Positions 48,158-60,768 of a stretch of 62,271 nucleotides of DNA are shown piece after piece (positions within the stretch are counted from its first letter, which is position 1; the number at the start of each line of letters is the position of its first letter). The position numbers were made by a program, and so were the translations under genes. The notes below the pieces were generated by a model, which saw only the letters and a program-made list of their open reading frames with translations, did not search any database and was not told where the DNA came from. The stretch comes from Ettlia oleoabundans (lineage: Eukaryota; Chlorophyta; Chlorophyceae; Chlamydomonadales), in the NCBI GenBank assembly GCA_019693395.1, contig JAAMXP010000773.1, positions 1 through 62,271 of the forward strand, read 5' to 3'.

Positions 48158-49125
48158 GCTGCCAAGCCAATAGACCCATTGACACGACCGAGCAAACAGT
48201 ACGCAGGTGTTTCATACCGTTCCTGGTTTATCTGGGAGTTGAGATCTTGCTGCCCCTTGTATCATGTGCATCTCTGTACCGCTGACCGCGCAGCTCCCTT
48301 CACAATCTATTTTGCATGTACCGGCGGTTTGTCAAAGACGTCACCACCTTATTCCATTACCCATTTGTATACTCACCAGCCCCTGCCTCAGCGCACTTTG
48401 TTTTCTGGAGCCTCTCCATTTCGTGTCTATTGGTATCTGGGGAAGAAGGTCACAAGTTGACTACTGTAAGCATTGTGCACCTCAAACATTAGATACAGTC
48501 TCGCTTCTTGGTGGAAATTGATTTTGTGGCAACAAACGGACGTGCAGCGCGTTTGCTTGTGCGACAGGTGTTGGGTGCACGCTGCCTGGTTGGCATGCTG
48601 AGATTCTGCAACGCTTTTAGGCCCTTTGACATATGCGCTGTGAAATGGTGCAATTCAGCGTTCACTGCATTCTGGTTGGCTGCGGACGGGCATCAAATTC
48701 GCTTCAAGCAGGTGTCACCAGGTGATATTGGCGTGGCGTGCGCGCTGTGGCGGGACTGACCTGGTCAGTTCTCACCCCGTGCCGATGAGCAACCGTCATC
48801 TCCATCGGTGTAGGCACGTCATTCAGCCTGTATTGCGATGGCGGAAAGACGAGCGCTGCGTCCCTGCCTCTCGCTGGTTAGAAGTTAGGGCGCCTTCGGC
48901 GCCCTCCCGGCAGCGACAGCGACCACGGCAGGCAGCAGCCGGACAACACGGCGACGCCTGCGGTTGATTGGCGGGATGCCGAGGCTGTGCTTCTGCCCCG
49001 GGTGCGCCACCTCCGTTCCATCCAGCCGCCGCAGCCACTGCTTGGTCGCTCACCATCCTGCTATTTGAAGTGCGTAAACAAGCTATTGATACACACAACC
49101 AGCATTGCACATCCTATTGCTGCAG
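48158..49125. other. 3' flank of SUMT and upstream of the ankyrin-RING locus
   Basis: SUMT 3' UTR with TGTAA at 48465. A plus-strand candidate exon at about 48950-49070 (DWRDAEAVLLPRVRHLRSIQ) ending near a GTGCGTAAAC donor could be the 5' exon of the ankyrin-RING gene, and is unproven. Confidence 0.45.
48465..48469 (+). terminator. TGTAA poly(A) signal of SUMT
   Basis: TGTAA about 310 bases after the stop, in CTACTGTAAGCATTG. Assigned from the algal consensus and position only. Confidence 0.4.
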
Positions 49126-50145
49126 AACACGCTGCACCAGGCCATGCAGAAGCCGGGGCGAGTTCAATGCCTGTCAGCTGTCTACTCCTATCTGGCGGCC
49201 GGTGTCGATGTGAATGGCAAAGACTCTCTCGGCTGCACTGCTCTGCACGTGGCGGCAAGGAAGAACCCAGATCCAGCTGCAATGAGAGGCATGATTGCGG
49301 CGCTGGTAGCAGAGGGAGCAGATGTGCGTGCCAAGGACAAGAAGGGAAATGAGCCGCTGCACTATGCCACATGCCACCCAGATGCAGCGGCAGCCACAGC
49401 GGCCATTGAAGCGCTGGTGGCGGCCGGTGATACACCGCGCGAATAGAACAATGCTGGCGCGCAGCCGCTGCACTTTGTAGCTGTCAACACCAGCCCTGTT
49501 GCAGCCATGGCTTGCATTGAAACCCTGGCTGCACCGGGTGCTGATGTGCACATCATAATATTGTGTCATTGCCCGAGACAATAGAAACGCTATTGAAGGC
49601 TGGGGCTGATGTTTATGCGACGAATGCATCTGGTGGCACAGCTTTACACTCCGCGGCCAAGAATATGTGCCCACAGCTCGCAGCAGCGGCAGCAAAGGCG
49701 CTGCTGGCGGCAGGAGCCGATGTTACAGCGACGGACAAGAGCGGCAGCCCGGCCTGGCTGGAGGCGATTGGGCGGTCGGATGTGGAGTCATGTGGTCGGC
49801 TGCAGCTGTCGCTACCTGGCGACAGCACGGCAGGGGTGCAATCAGAATCTGCAGCTGGCGGCAGCACAGCAGTAAGGTCTGCTGCCCGGGGAGCCGGCAA
49901 TCGGCCAGCTGCTGAAAGGTGTGCAGGCAGCTGTCAGGCAGCTGCTGAAGCCCAAGCGTCCTGCCGGGGAGCATACAAGCGGCAACGGGTGCGTAGTGTG
50001 CATGTATGCACCCTGCACGGTGGCAATGTCACCTTGCGGGCACCTGGCCCTTTGTACGGGCTGTGCCGCCAAAGCACAGCTGCACAAGCAATGCCCAGTG
50101 TGTCGCAAGGTGTGCGACAATGCCATCAACATATACTGCCCATAG
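49126..50145 (+). pseudogene. Ankyrin-repeat plus RING-finger protein gene, probably broken
   Basis: Ankyrin-RING proteins are typically E3 ubiquitin ligases, the repeats binding substrate. After an acceptor TGCTGCAG at 49125 comes an ankyrin array: DSLGCTALHVAARKNP, GNEPLHYATCHPDAAA, then an in-frame TAG at 49444-49446 followed in the same frame by NNAGAQPLHFVAVN. Near 49550 part of a repeat is missing and the frame changes to LPETIETLLKAGADVYATN and GGTALHSAAKN. The C3HC4 RING (CVVCMYAPC, SPCGHLALCTGC, CPVCRKVC) at about 49985-50140 is back in the first frame and ends YCP-stop at 50145. All eight RING ligands are present. Given one stop and two frame changes beside intact neighbours, I call it a recent pseudogene. 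Confidence 0.7.
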
Positions 50146-50955
50146 CTCAGCTTGCCCCGCTTTTTGGTGCGGTTTTGTTTGCTGCCAATAGACGCCTGCG
50201 TCATCCACTATTCCAATGATAGTAATGATCCAGCATGCCAGAGTGTATAACCTCCCACAGGGTAAACCTTTTCTTTGCTTGAATCCACCCTAATGTCTAG
50301 TTGCTTAAATAATCCTTACACTGTTGTTTTTCTTGGAAGCACCGCTCTCTGTGCGCTCGCTGCACCCCCACAAGCAATGGTCGCCGTGCAGGATTTGGGC
50401 CGGCATGCCCGGTGAGCCCAGCAAACAGCTGGGCACACCAACTTTACCACTTCTCCACAAGAGCTCCCGAAAGCTCCTTGTAACCTGACCTGCTGTATGA
50501 TACCCCATATATTCATTAGAAGCAAAGTTTACTGAACCTCTTCTGCCCCCTCCATACCCACAGTGGAAGGGGTGCATAGCCCCTGGGCTCGCTGGCCCTC
50601 CAGTGGTCCCTGTCTTCACGGCATTGTTACTTGCAGTACTTTCGATGTAGAACTTTCAATGCTTGTTGCAGTGTCCTATATCTTCAAGTTTTTTTTTCCG
50701 GTGACGTAACAACCAATAGCATGAGACGTGAGTAAGCTGGAGTAAGTACACCAGAATAGATTGAAAGGAATGAGGTTTGCATGCATTGGTGAGCCGATAC
50801 GCAAACACAATTCATTTCCAGGACTGCAAGATCCAAGATGCCCGACTGGCAGCGCAGTAAAATCTGCAGCTGCCAGCAGGACATAGCAGTGGTCAACATC
50901 AGTACAACCACAGGCAGCGCGCAGGAAGCTGCAAGTTTGGGCTGACCTAACTGCT
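50146..50955. other. Convergent 3' region between ankyrin-RING and SPP-like genes
   Basis: More AT-rich than the coding DNA around it. Holds the 3' flanks of two convergent genes and no gene of its own that I can see. Confidence 0.5.
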
Positions 50956-52952
50956 CTATTCAGAGCTCTGCCCCTTCTGCTGCTGCTGCTCCTTCTTGCT
51001 GCTGGGATTGGCCGCCGTTGTATCTGTGAAGGCCCAGATCTTTCCCAAGTCATTCCTACTCGCAGCCACCACTAACACCGACCCTAGTGTAAGTGGGCAG
51101 AGGTACAGCAGCGCTGGCTGGCCCAAGTGCGTGACGGCGTTGACCTGCATGGCAGTACAGGCCGCAGACGGCGACAGTACGATGACAGATGATGCAACGG
51201 CAGTCAACAACACCACAGCAGAGAGGAACATACTATTGATATAAGCAAAGCAGCTAATGTCATGGACGACCCCGAGCACAAACAGCAGCAGCAGCAGCTG
51301 CAACCAGAGCTCCTGGCTGCCCTGTGTGCTTGTAATGAGCATGGGCGGGTTTAGTTCTAATAAAAAAACCGCATGGTGCGCAAACAAACAACAAGCGAAG
51401 CATGCTTAGACGTGATCTTTCGGCATGTGCTCACCCCGAATGCCACCACCAGGCCCAGCAGGTACGCCACCATGACTGGAGTGAAGTAGGTGCGCTGGTA
51501 AAGCACAGCATCTGCAGCAACGCCGGAGCATTGCCAAACATACTTGAAGGTTTGAGTATGATTGTTGATTGAAGCACCCCTGGAAGTCTAATGAAGAGGT
51601 AGCAGCACACACAATAATATGAAACATGTCCGGGGCGACAACCTTATGAACCTCGTCCCCGCATTGCAGGTAGCAGGCGGGTTGCTGTAGCTGCCACTAA
51701 CCAACCTGACGCTAGGAAGACCGTCTCGTTGCTGCCGCTGGTGCTCAGCCCCTGGGTCCTGCGCTGCTGCTCCTCCTCCTGCAGGCGTTGGGTGGCAGTT
51801 GTGAGGATGGAACTATAAAACCTGCCAGAACGAAGGCAAGCGAGCAGCCTGACAGCCACAGCACCAAGCTCGCAAGCACCAACACCTCGTGCTGCAAAGG
51901 GAGCAATAAAAGAGTGCTCAGCGCTTGGCAACAAGGGCTAAAATGCAACAGAAAGTAATAAAGAGCAAGAGTAAAGCAACCAAACGCACTATGTCGGCAA
52001 TCTCATTGTAGGCCGCCTCAGCTGCACTTACAGCCACCTCTCCCATCTCCTGACGGCTGGCACTGCGCTGCAGCAAGGTAAAGGGGGGCAGGGGCCTGGG
52101 CATGTCAGCGGAATCTTAGCGGCATGTCAGCGACGTACGAGAGACAGAGAAGTAGCACTGAGAAGTACAAAAGAGCGGGGCATGATGTCGTTGAGCAGGC
52201 ATAACAACTTCGGCGGGCATGCATGACAGCTGCATACCATAAGCAGTGGTCGCATTCGTACATCAGTCATTTTGCAAACGCAGGGCAAAACAACTCCCTT
52301 CCGAGGATAACACAAGCAACTGTACACAAGCAGAAGGCGCAAGGTTGCTGCACCCAAAGCCTCACATCGACTGAGCCCAGGGCATCTTGAAGCGCACTGG
52401 CCACAGCAGCTCCTCGTGTGCGCAGATCCACCACCCGGGAGGCGTCGTACCGCAGGGCAAGGCAGGCCAACAGGCCTGGGATGGCCACGTCTCCCAGCCC
52501 TGCATTAGCGGACGAACGGGCAACAACTTAACTCCAATGTTTGGAAATGCCTTATTGGTAGGCCCAAGATAGCCACATCGCCCTCCCTGCACAAACGCAC
52601 GGCATGGACTGGCACATGTGTTTTGACTCGAATGTCTACCACCAGCGACAACAAGGCTTGCTGCTATTGCTGCCAGTAAAGTCGCGGCTCCCAGTTGTCG
52701 TGCGAAGCCGAACAGTAGCAACACCGGTCTGTCACGCACTAGGGGTTTGTGGTGCCAGCTGGCAACCTCACACACGCACCTAGCAGGCTGAAGGGAAAGT
52801 TTGCTGCTTCGCCGACGGAGCCAGGTATGCGCGGGAAGAGCAGGCGAGTGGGACCCGTCACAACTTCTGCACACACCATGTGGCATATGGCCGGGCAGCA
52901 CCCAGTTAGCCAATAAGAAACACAGGCGGCAGGCAGGCAGGCGGCAGGCGGG

Positions 52953-52985
<33 letters not shown>

Positions 52986-55900
52986 GGTAACAGATGGTGA
53001 CGGGTAGGCACAGCTACTTGCAAAGGATTACGGCAGCATACAGCAGCGCTTGATAGAAAACCTGAGCGGGACTGATGCCAAGGATGTCAACTCGCTGAGT
53101 GCCCCACCTGACGTCGCCACCTCGAGCATCACGTTCTCTCCCACCACGGATGGGGAGCCAAACACCCAGAACACATCTGCGCAGCAATGCCAGCACCCAC
53201 ATCAACAGGAAGAAAGAAAGAGGAAGCCAGCACACACGATGACAACAACCGAGAGATCGTCTCCACAGCGCCCTTGAGAAAACCCAGATCCCAGCCGGAT
53301 TTGGTTAAGGGGAAGAAGGCGGGCAGGGCAGCTGTCAGGTTGTTTCAGGGTTACTGTTTTCATGATCACTGCAGTATCATGGATAAGAGGGCCATCACCC
53401 ACCGTGTGCCAGCAGGCCCAGCAGCAGCACAGCATGTACCAAGGCGTTCACCCACCGTATGCCAGCAGGCCCAGCAGCAGCACGGCAGCCACCCGGAAGG
53501 ACTTGAGCCCCACCAGCTGCAAAATGTCTGCAGGCACAAAGGAGGGTCAAAGGTGTATGGGGGGCAGCAGATAAACTTTGATATTGAAGTAAACAAGCGG
53601 CTGCAAACGGTCTGCAGGCAGTAAGGAGGCAGAGGGCGCATGATGGAGGGCAGCGGACAGGTTCTAAAATAGCAAACCTGTTGGTACATTGCACTGCGAC
53701 TTTTTAAATCACTGCCAAGACGTAAGCAAGTCAGAGGTTTAGGTGCAAACCGTTACTGTTCATGCTATGCCTGAGCTGTTGTGCACTATTGAAGGGCAGG
53801 GCAGGGCAGGGCGAGGCAAGGCAACCCAGAGGCTAGCTTAAGAATAGCAGGTCCAACCATGCACATCGTTTTTTCCTGGCCATCCAGTCAACCACATTGG
53901 CGCTATTTGGGGGCGAACTGGCTGCTGTACTGGTTTGCTCAGCCTGGCAGCCTCACCCGCTGCAATGAAGCAGGCAATCATGTTGTTGAGCGTAAAGTTG
54001 CCGTGGTTGGCGGCGGCGTCCAGAGTGGCACAGGTGAGAGCCAGGCCAACTGACAGCAGATCTGCACGGGGGGAAGTCACACATCAAGGCACAATCAAGG
54101 GCCATTAGACCAAATGACAGAAGATACAAAAGGACCTTGCACCAAGTATTAAGGCACGAGTGGGGGCATCAGAACACCCCATAGCAGCTCTGCAAGGAAG
54201 AGACAAAACGCATAGGCAGGGAACAAGCTTTTAAACGGATTTGCAGATACTGACCGACCCTGCTAGATAGCTTAGTGTGTTGGCTTGGATAGGAGGATAG
54301 GAAGGCAGCATGTCTTACCTGTGGGGGCCAGGTCACCATGTGTCACAGTCTTGCCCTGCTCATCCTCAGCCTGCAACCAGGCTGGCAACTCAAAGTGCCA
54401 CATCGGCTGCCCCAGCCCGCTGCCCTGCAGGGATGATGAGAGAGGGTGGCAGGCGCGAAAAGGTGGGTGGGTGGAGAAGGTAACGAGTGCTGCAGAGGTG
54501 TTGATGGCGTTGGTCTTTGCAGCCTCGGACCCCTGTTAGTAACGTATTTGCCACGCATCTTCTCATCTTGTGGAAGGGCTGGTCCTCAGCAGCCCAACCA
54601 AAGCTAGCCTGCCATTGGCAGCCCAACTTGACACCGCGGCAAACCATATGCAAGCAGCCGTTTGCGTAAAGTCCTCACTCACGCACCACAGGAACCTCAC
54701 TCACGCACCACAGGAACCTCATGCAAGCAGCTGCACGATGACCATTTGCCATTCCTCACTCACTCACCACAGTGCGCAGGGTGGGCCCAAAGGCTCCTAT
54801 GAGGGCGATGGATCCCAGCACCCAAAAGTACCCATTCAGCAGCGTCTGAATGTTAAGGTCAGGCAGGAACTTGAGCACCAGGTAGAGGCCAAATAGGGAC
54901 ACTGCAACAAGGCGGATGGCGGAAAGGCGGATGGCGGCTCAAAGTTTACTAGCACTTATACTACCATCACACCAAAGATGGGTGGAATTTTTATATCCCA
55001 ACCGAGGCTCCCAAGAACAATGGCAAGAAACAGGGGAAGCAACTCCGGCACCCAACGTAAGCTGCCAAAGGCGCCCACCACCCAACAACATTAATCAACT
55101 CAGCTCCCACCTGAGGCTGCCACGGGCGCCAGCAGACCCTCCTTAATTGAGATCTGCTGCCGCTGCCTCGCATTGAGGCCCCTGTGTGCTCCAATGTAGA
55201 TGGTGAGGCTGGCTAGAGCAAGGAAGTAGGGCAGGTCGGCATACTTGTTGTCCTGCAAGGCAGGGATAAGGCTGATATGCGTTGAGGGGTGTTGTTGGAA
55301 TAAATCCCAAAGATACAGGCCACGTGTGATAGTGGGGGAGTAGGTCCAGTCAGCACATCAGTGGCCTTGCAGGGGATATCAAGATTCAGGGAGGCGCAAG
55401 GGAAGGATGAGAAGCCGGTCGCATACGTCATTGCAAGAATGCGGATCTATCTAGCGGATTCGTTGCAGATCATAATGCCGGCAACACAGCGACCTTTATG
55501 ACCGAGCCCCCTGCGCTGTCTGCAACCATGTTTTGCTGATAACTGCGTCTTTGCCAAGTGGCCATAGCTTCAGTACTAGTACCTGTACCGCCGGAATGAG
55601 GCCCAACAGCAGGGTGCCGAAGAAAGCGCTGTATGCCCGCACCGCGTCCTTGGACTCCTCCCATCGCCAGACGGGCTGCTTGAAGGGGCTGCGGAGCAAG
55701 GAACAGAGCGGCGACCACGACAGCAACTGACGGATGCACAAGTTGAATGGCCGGCTGGGTCATTGATGCAGCTGACTGTGTTATGAGTCAATGCGTTGCC
55801 AGCCGTTTCGACAGTTCTGAATCCATCCCTTCGCCATGTAGTGCACCAGGGATATGGCAGGTAGGGCCGCCACACATATGCTGTGGCCCACCGCTGTCGG

Positions 55901-56220
55901 CAAAGCGTGCTGGCTAGGAGGAGGACCCCATCAAAGCAGCAGTGCATAGCCCACCTGACAGCCGCCATGGCAGATTCAATCACAGAGGCTGTTGATTTGC
56001 TGCCAGCATCTGCCAATGCCATCCGGCTTTCCTCTTTCTCAGCCCTAGCTGGCGGCGGCACCCTGCCTGCTGCCTGCTGGCGCCGCACCCCTGTAGGGGC
56101 CGCTGGCAGCCTCCTCCAGCTCGCAAGTGCCCTGCTGACGGCTGCTGGATGGCCAAATCGCATGCTGTGTGGTGTCGCCTGGGCCACAAGCGCGACCGAC
56201 GCTGTGCCAGCGGCGCCCAT
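50956..56220 (-). CDS. Signal-peptide-peptidase-like intramembrane aspartyl protease
   Basis: Presenilin-related GxGD proteases cut peptides within membranes. Exons on the minus strand: 56220-55955, 55688-55583, 55252-55111, 54901-54768, 54424-54319, 54061-53957, 53527-53456, 53176-53108, 52866-52780, 52499-52366, 52067-51990, one ending 51706 whose start is unsettled (51821 or further upstream), 51511-51435, 51144-50956. Nearly all joins keep phase. Catalytic motifs: LLAYDVFWVFGSP (YD) and LLGLGDVAIPG (GLGD), each split by an intron, and QPALLYL (PAL). Other membrane segments include LLNGYFWVLGSIALIGAFG and YFTPVMVAYLLGLVVAFG; about nine in all. Oddities: an Arg/Ala-rich N-terminus of about 90 residues that looks like an organelle transit peptide, and a charged insert of about 100 residues between the GLGD and next membrane helix. 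The frame is open upstream to a Met at 56553, so the start is uncertain. Confidence 0.9.
53395..53483 (-). repeat. Intron copy of an exon end and splice donor
   Basis: 36 bp at 53448-53483 (SPP-like exon end plus donor) recurs at 53395-53430 in the next intron with one substitution. The exon reads GCATACG|GTGGGTGA and the intron copy GCACACG|GTGGGTGA. Confidence 0.9.
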
Positions 56221-57677
56221 GTCGGCCGAGGCTTTCAGCGCGGGACGAAAAGGAAGCTTACAAGAAAAATATATTGTTTCCGGCTCAATGAAAGCTGCTG
56301 CAAGGGCAAAGCACCATCTGCCACCTCGCGAGGTCTCGATCGGCCAGCTCATCCTGGACGAAAAATCGCGGGACAGAACCTGAAAGTCACTAACAAACAG
56401 CCTACAAACGGCCTCAAGATGAGTCACCAGCACATACGTCGGCGTAACAACACGAATGGCTCGCAAGCTGTTGGCACCACCACCGTCCCACCTGCCACTA
56501 CCGGCAACTGCTGCTTGAACATCTGCGCAGGATGCTGCAGGCACCCTGGCCATCGCTGCTATGTAATGTGTTTAGGTGAGCACCTGATGCGTCTCAGGCA
56601 CAACCTCTGTGACTGCCAACGCATGGCTGGATCTGCCCCCTTTGGGGGTGCTGCGGAGTGACAGGTACAAGGACCAGCCAGCGCTGAAGACCAGCGAGAG
56701 GAGTGGGTGCATACTTTGATTGGCTCTACGGGACCTGTTGCAGCAGCACCGCCAGACTGTGACACCCACTATCACTCATCTAGAACTGGAACCAATAGAG
56801 TTACAGGCTAAAGCAGGTGACTGCCCCTGCCATTAGAGTTAAAACTGGTTAGTGAAGGCGGCATAGCAAGAGGATCAGGACAGCCGGTGTGATGGAGAGA
56901 GGAAAGCAGGCTACCATCTTTTTATCCAGCGTGGCAGAACGACCACGACGAACGCTGGAAGAAGTGATGTGCGGAGCGCACAGCAGCCTGAAGCAACACT
57001 AAACTGGCATGCTCCAATCGTTGGGGCAAAAGTAGGTCGAGAGAGGGTCGAGAGGGAGAGCCAAAACCAGGCTGCGGCTCATATGTCACAGGCAGGCAGG
57101 GACTGTAGGTGCGCCGCCAGTCGAGCGCCTAGGAGGCAAGGAGGAAGAAAGTTGTCATTATATGTCACGTCAGTGCTGCGAGGACAAAGTAAATTCCGAA
57201 AATGCAAAGCCTAGCGGTGCACAACTGCCTCTGCAGCTGGCTGTGCCAAAGTTGAACAAAGCTGGTACGTATAGCTTGCACTGCGCCTACTGCTGCCTAG
57301 CTACGCCTGCAGTGATGGGGACTGGTGCGTTGCCTGACTGGCTGGCTGCATGCTGACTCGTAGGCAGAGCAGCCGTCTTTGCGGGCTGCTCACCACGCTG
57401 GCACCACGTTGCGGCTGTATGTCTGCTCGCCGTATCGGTCATAGGCAGGCTGCAGTGGGTGAGAGGCAGTTGGCACGGCGCTACACATCAGTAGGTTGCC
57501 CACACGTGTTATGAAAGGCCGAGCGCAGCCACGGTCCGGTCATGGGCCAGCAGGCTGTCTAACCAAACACTTCACCTTGCCAAGCACCCATGTGGGAAGC
57601 CTGACATCAGGACTGTGACCATCCTTGCAAGGATGCTGGAAGGAAATCCAATCTTCACACCAACATAACCACTTGAA
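56221..57677. other. Spacer between BAR 3' end and SPP-like 5' end
   Basis: The minus-strand frame of the SPP-like gene stays open to 56553, so up to 110 more residues are possible. The rest to 57677 is BAR 3' flank with no recognisable gene. Confidence 0.5.
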
Positions 57678-60282
57678 CTAGTCCACAACCATGCCGCCCA
57701 CCTGCGCCGCTGCGATGCGGGTCGAGGGTGCCGCGGGCGCATCTTGGATGGTGTACAGGCTGTCCTTGCTGCCCAGAGCCGAGCCGGAGACCGCCATGCT
57801 AGCGCCATTCTCCTTGTTGCGCTGCAGCTTGCGGGAGACGTCATGTATGTTAGCCTGCAGGCCAAAGGGGCGATTGAGGCCGGGCCAGAAGCGGGTATAC
57901 ACACACATGAATAGAAGAAGCGCAGATGCCGGCTTGCTTTCTACTTCTGCACCTTCGATTAGGCAGGCAATGCATGCGCCCCCTCCCCCCGACCACTCAC
58001 ATACATAGACCAGACCCACCTGCAGATGCGGCGGCGTAGCGTCCCGCCCTGCCCCAATGGCCTCTGGTGTGCTGGGGATGGAGGCAGCCACGCCCACGGG
58101 CACGCCCATGTCTGCTGATGGTGCAGGCAGCGCCGCCGCCTTCATGGAGCCTAGTGCCACATTGGCCGCCTGGAAAGCCTCGGTCTGCACCCGCAGCACG
58201 GCTGCAGGGCAAAAAGGACGGAGGCGGGGTGCATGGGTTGCGACCAGGCGGCAACACAGTATGTGGACCAGAAACAACATGTTTGCCCAGTTGGTTTACC
58301 TCCTTGGATCGGTATCTTGGGTGCCGCACACCACAGTGCCCGGCAGGGCCCACAAGAGGACACCCTAAAACTCAACCCGGCCCAACCCGGCGCCACATTC
58401 AACCAACCGACCCAAATCAACCCCTTTTTTACATCCTTCCAAATACAAACCAACCGCGTCTTCGAAACATACCGGCCACCAACCCAGAACCGCCGCATCA
58501 GCAACCCACCCGACAGGTAGCTCTTCAGCCAGACTGTGTCGCGGATGAGGTTGGTGAGCTGGTGGTACACAAGCGCCTCATGCTCCTTGAACGACTGCCG
58601 GCATGCGCTGAGCTTGCTCTCCTTGTGCTGCAGAACCTTGATGGTGTTCTCCATCTCATACTCGCCCTTGGCTCGTGTCTGTGGCAGCCGCGCACGCTGC
58701 ATGTCGACCTGCAGGCAGCACGAGCAGGCCCAGCCAGGCAGCAAGCAGACGTGTCACAAGTGTCAGCTGTTCTTTGCGGAAATGGCAGGCGGTGAGGGCG
58801 CAGCAGCAGCGCAGCGTCATGCAGCGCACAAACAGGAGGGCCATTGCCTGCTGCAGAGCGCACGATAGCATCATCAGCCAATATGCGCAGCGCCTGATGC
58901 TGGTGCTGCCTTGTCCTGTCCCACATGCCGCGCAGCACTGTCCCACTCAACCCCACCACCACACACACCTTCTTGCCCAGCCTTGCCACTGTGCGGCGGC
59001 GTGAGTCCACCTCCAGACGCAGGCTCTCCAACTTGTTCATGCGGTTCTGCATAGGGGGCACGCCGAGCGCCGGCGCGGCCGGGGGGGGGGAGGGGGGTCC
59101 TTCGAATAGAACACCTAAGTACCAGCGGGATAGGCCAGGCAGGAAGCAACTAACCAACAGTTGCCGCCAAATTGCCGCTCAAATGCAGCTTCGGCCCCTC
59201 GCTTAATGGTTCATCTCATGACACCGCTACAGCGATAAGTCCCAAACCTTCTGCAAGACCACACATTCCGCTGTGACATTGTTCGCCTACCGCCCGCCAT
59301 CCCACGCACCTGCACCAGGTTGTATGCGTTCATCCAGCGCTCCATGGGCGCCAGCACCTCGCTCTCCAGCTTCTTGCTGGTTTCCTTGCTGATCTTGGCC
59401 AACTCCTCTGCATTGAAGTCGGTGCCGCCGATTGGCAGCACCACCTGACCGCCGCCCTGGCTGGCATTCATGGGCACCACCTTGCCCCCGCTGGTTTCCT
59501 CATACACGCGCGGCAGCGGGGCAGACAGCACCGCCTTGGTGGACATGAGGATGCCTGCGTAACAGTGGCAAGGAAGGGTCACTAAGGTGGGTGAGAGTGG
59601 CTGACAGGGTAAAGACTCAGTCGAAGCTAGCATGGCAATGACAGAAGTAGCAGCAAGTGAAGGCTGTGATAAAATGTAACGAAAGTTCACTCCACATATG
59701 TCTTCCAACCGCAGTGCACTCCTGAAAAAGAAGTGCGGCACTGTCCCACAGCAGGAGGCACAACGCTGCCAGGCTGCTGTGTCTAGAGAGCGCCGCCATC
59801 CGCCCATCCCCCCCTTGCTCACTCTCAGTGGCATTCTTGAGTCCACGGATATCCTTCTCAATCTTCTTCAGGTGTGAAGCAAACTCCCCAGCCTCCTGCA
59901 GCATCATCTCATTTCTGCATGCAACGAAAAAGTGCGGGGAACGGGTAACGGCCCAGACGCTTGCCGCCGGCTGTCAGAGGCAGGGAGCGACAGCTTGTGG
60001 CAGGCGCAGGCGGTCTTCATAGCGCCGCTTCCGAGCCTGCGTAGTGCATGCTGCGACGTACCTGGTGTTGGGTGTAGCTACAAACTCCCTGTCCGCTCCG
60101 AGGTGCCATTTCTGCTTGGCCTGCAGGCGGGGCGCGGAGGACGGAGCGGGTCTTCCAATGCACTAACATATGCCAGCAGCGCGTTGAAGGCGGCGCGGCG
60201 CCCTTGGAGCGCACTGACAGCCAGGGGCGCGGGTAACGGTTTGGCTTGCCTGTTCAGAGAACCTGCGCCAGCCGGCCCCCAT
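57678..60282 (-). CDS. BAR-domain protein
   Basis: BAR domains are curved helical dimers that bind and bend membranes during endocytosis and trafficking. Exons on the minus strand: 60282-60250, 60120-60062, 59914-59823, 59554-59310, 59046-58969, 58708-58510, 58201-58020, 57854-57678; the sum is 354 residues in frame. It starts MGAGWRRFSEQAKQKWHLG, and the first intron has a GC donor (GAACAG|GCAAGC), which is what makes the short first exon fit. BAR-like helices: EFASHLKKIEKDIRGLKNAT, LESEVLAPMERWMNAYNLVQ, MNKLESLRLEVDSRRRTVAR and KESKLSACRQSFKEHEALVY. A low-complexity Ala/Pro/Ser C-terminal tail follows, and no SH3 domain is visible. Assignment rests on helix pattern and layout, so the exact subfamily is open. 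Confidence 0.82.
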
Positions 60283-60768
60283 ACTGTGTTTTCTGTATTT
60301 GAACAAAAGCTAATAGCTTAGAACGACTGCCGCTGCGCAAAAAGGAGCCGCCTGGTTCAGAACGCAATGTCTGGTTGCTCCTGGAGGACGACAGGCCTAC
60401 TGTGGCGGGTTTTGTAATGTGCTTGGGATGCGACAAAGTCGTGGTGATAGAGTCATATGACCTCATGAACGAGCTGCTGCGTTTTGCGAGGGCCTGCTAC
60501 GTCCAGCGAGGCACAGCAGGGCTTGTTCTTCTGCGTGCCTGCAGCACCCTTGGTTCGTCAGTCGTAGTTAAATTGTAGCTTACAGCTGAGGGGCCAGCAC
60601 TCCTAGCCCCGCATGCGCTGGGCAAAGCCTTTCCCACGCCCAGAAGCCCTGCTCGTCATTTGCAGCTGACATACACTGCTGCGCAATCACTGACTTAAGA
60701 TCGTTAGCAGGAGGCAGGGCCACAGCCCGGCACGTTGATCAAGTTTTCCTAGCGGGCTCCTCGTCCTA
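60283..60768. promoter_or_regulatory. Divergent promoter region of BAR and THOC1 genes
   Basis: 486 bases between divergent starts. An open frame at 60375-60578 has no recognisable product. No assignable promoter motif. Confidence 0.5.
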
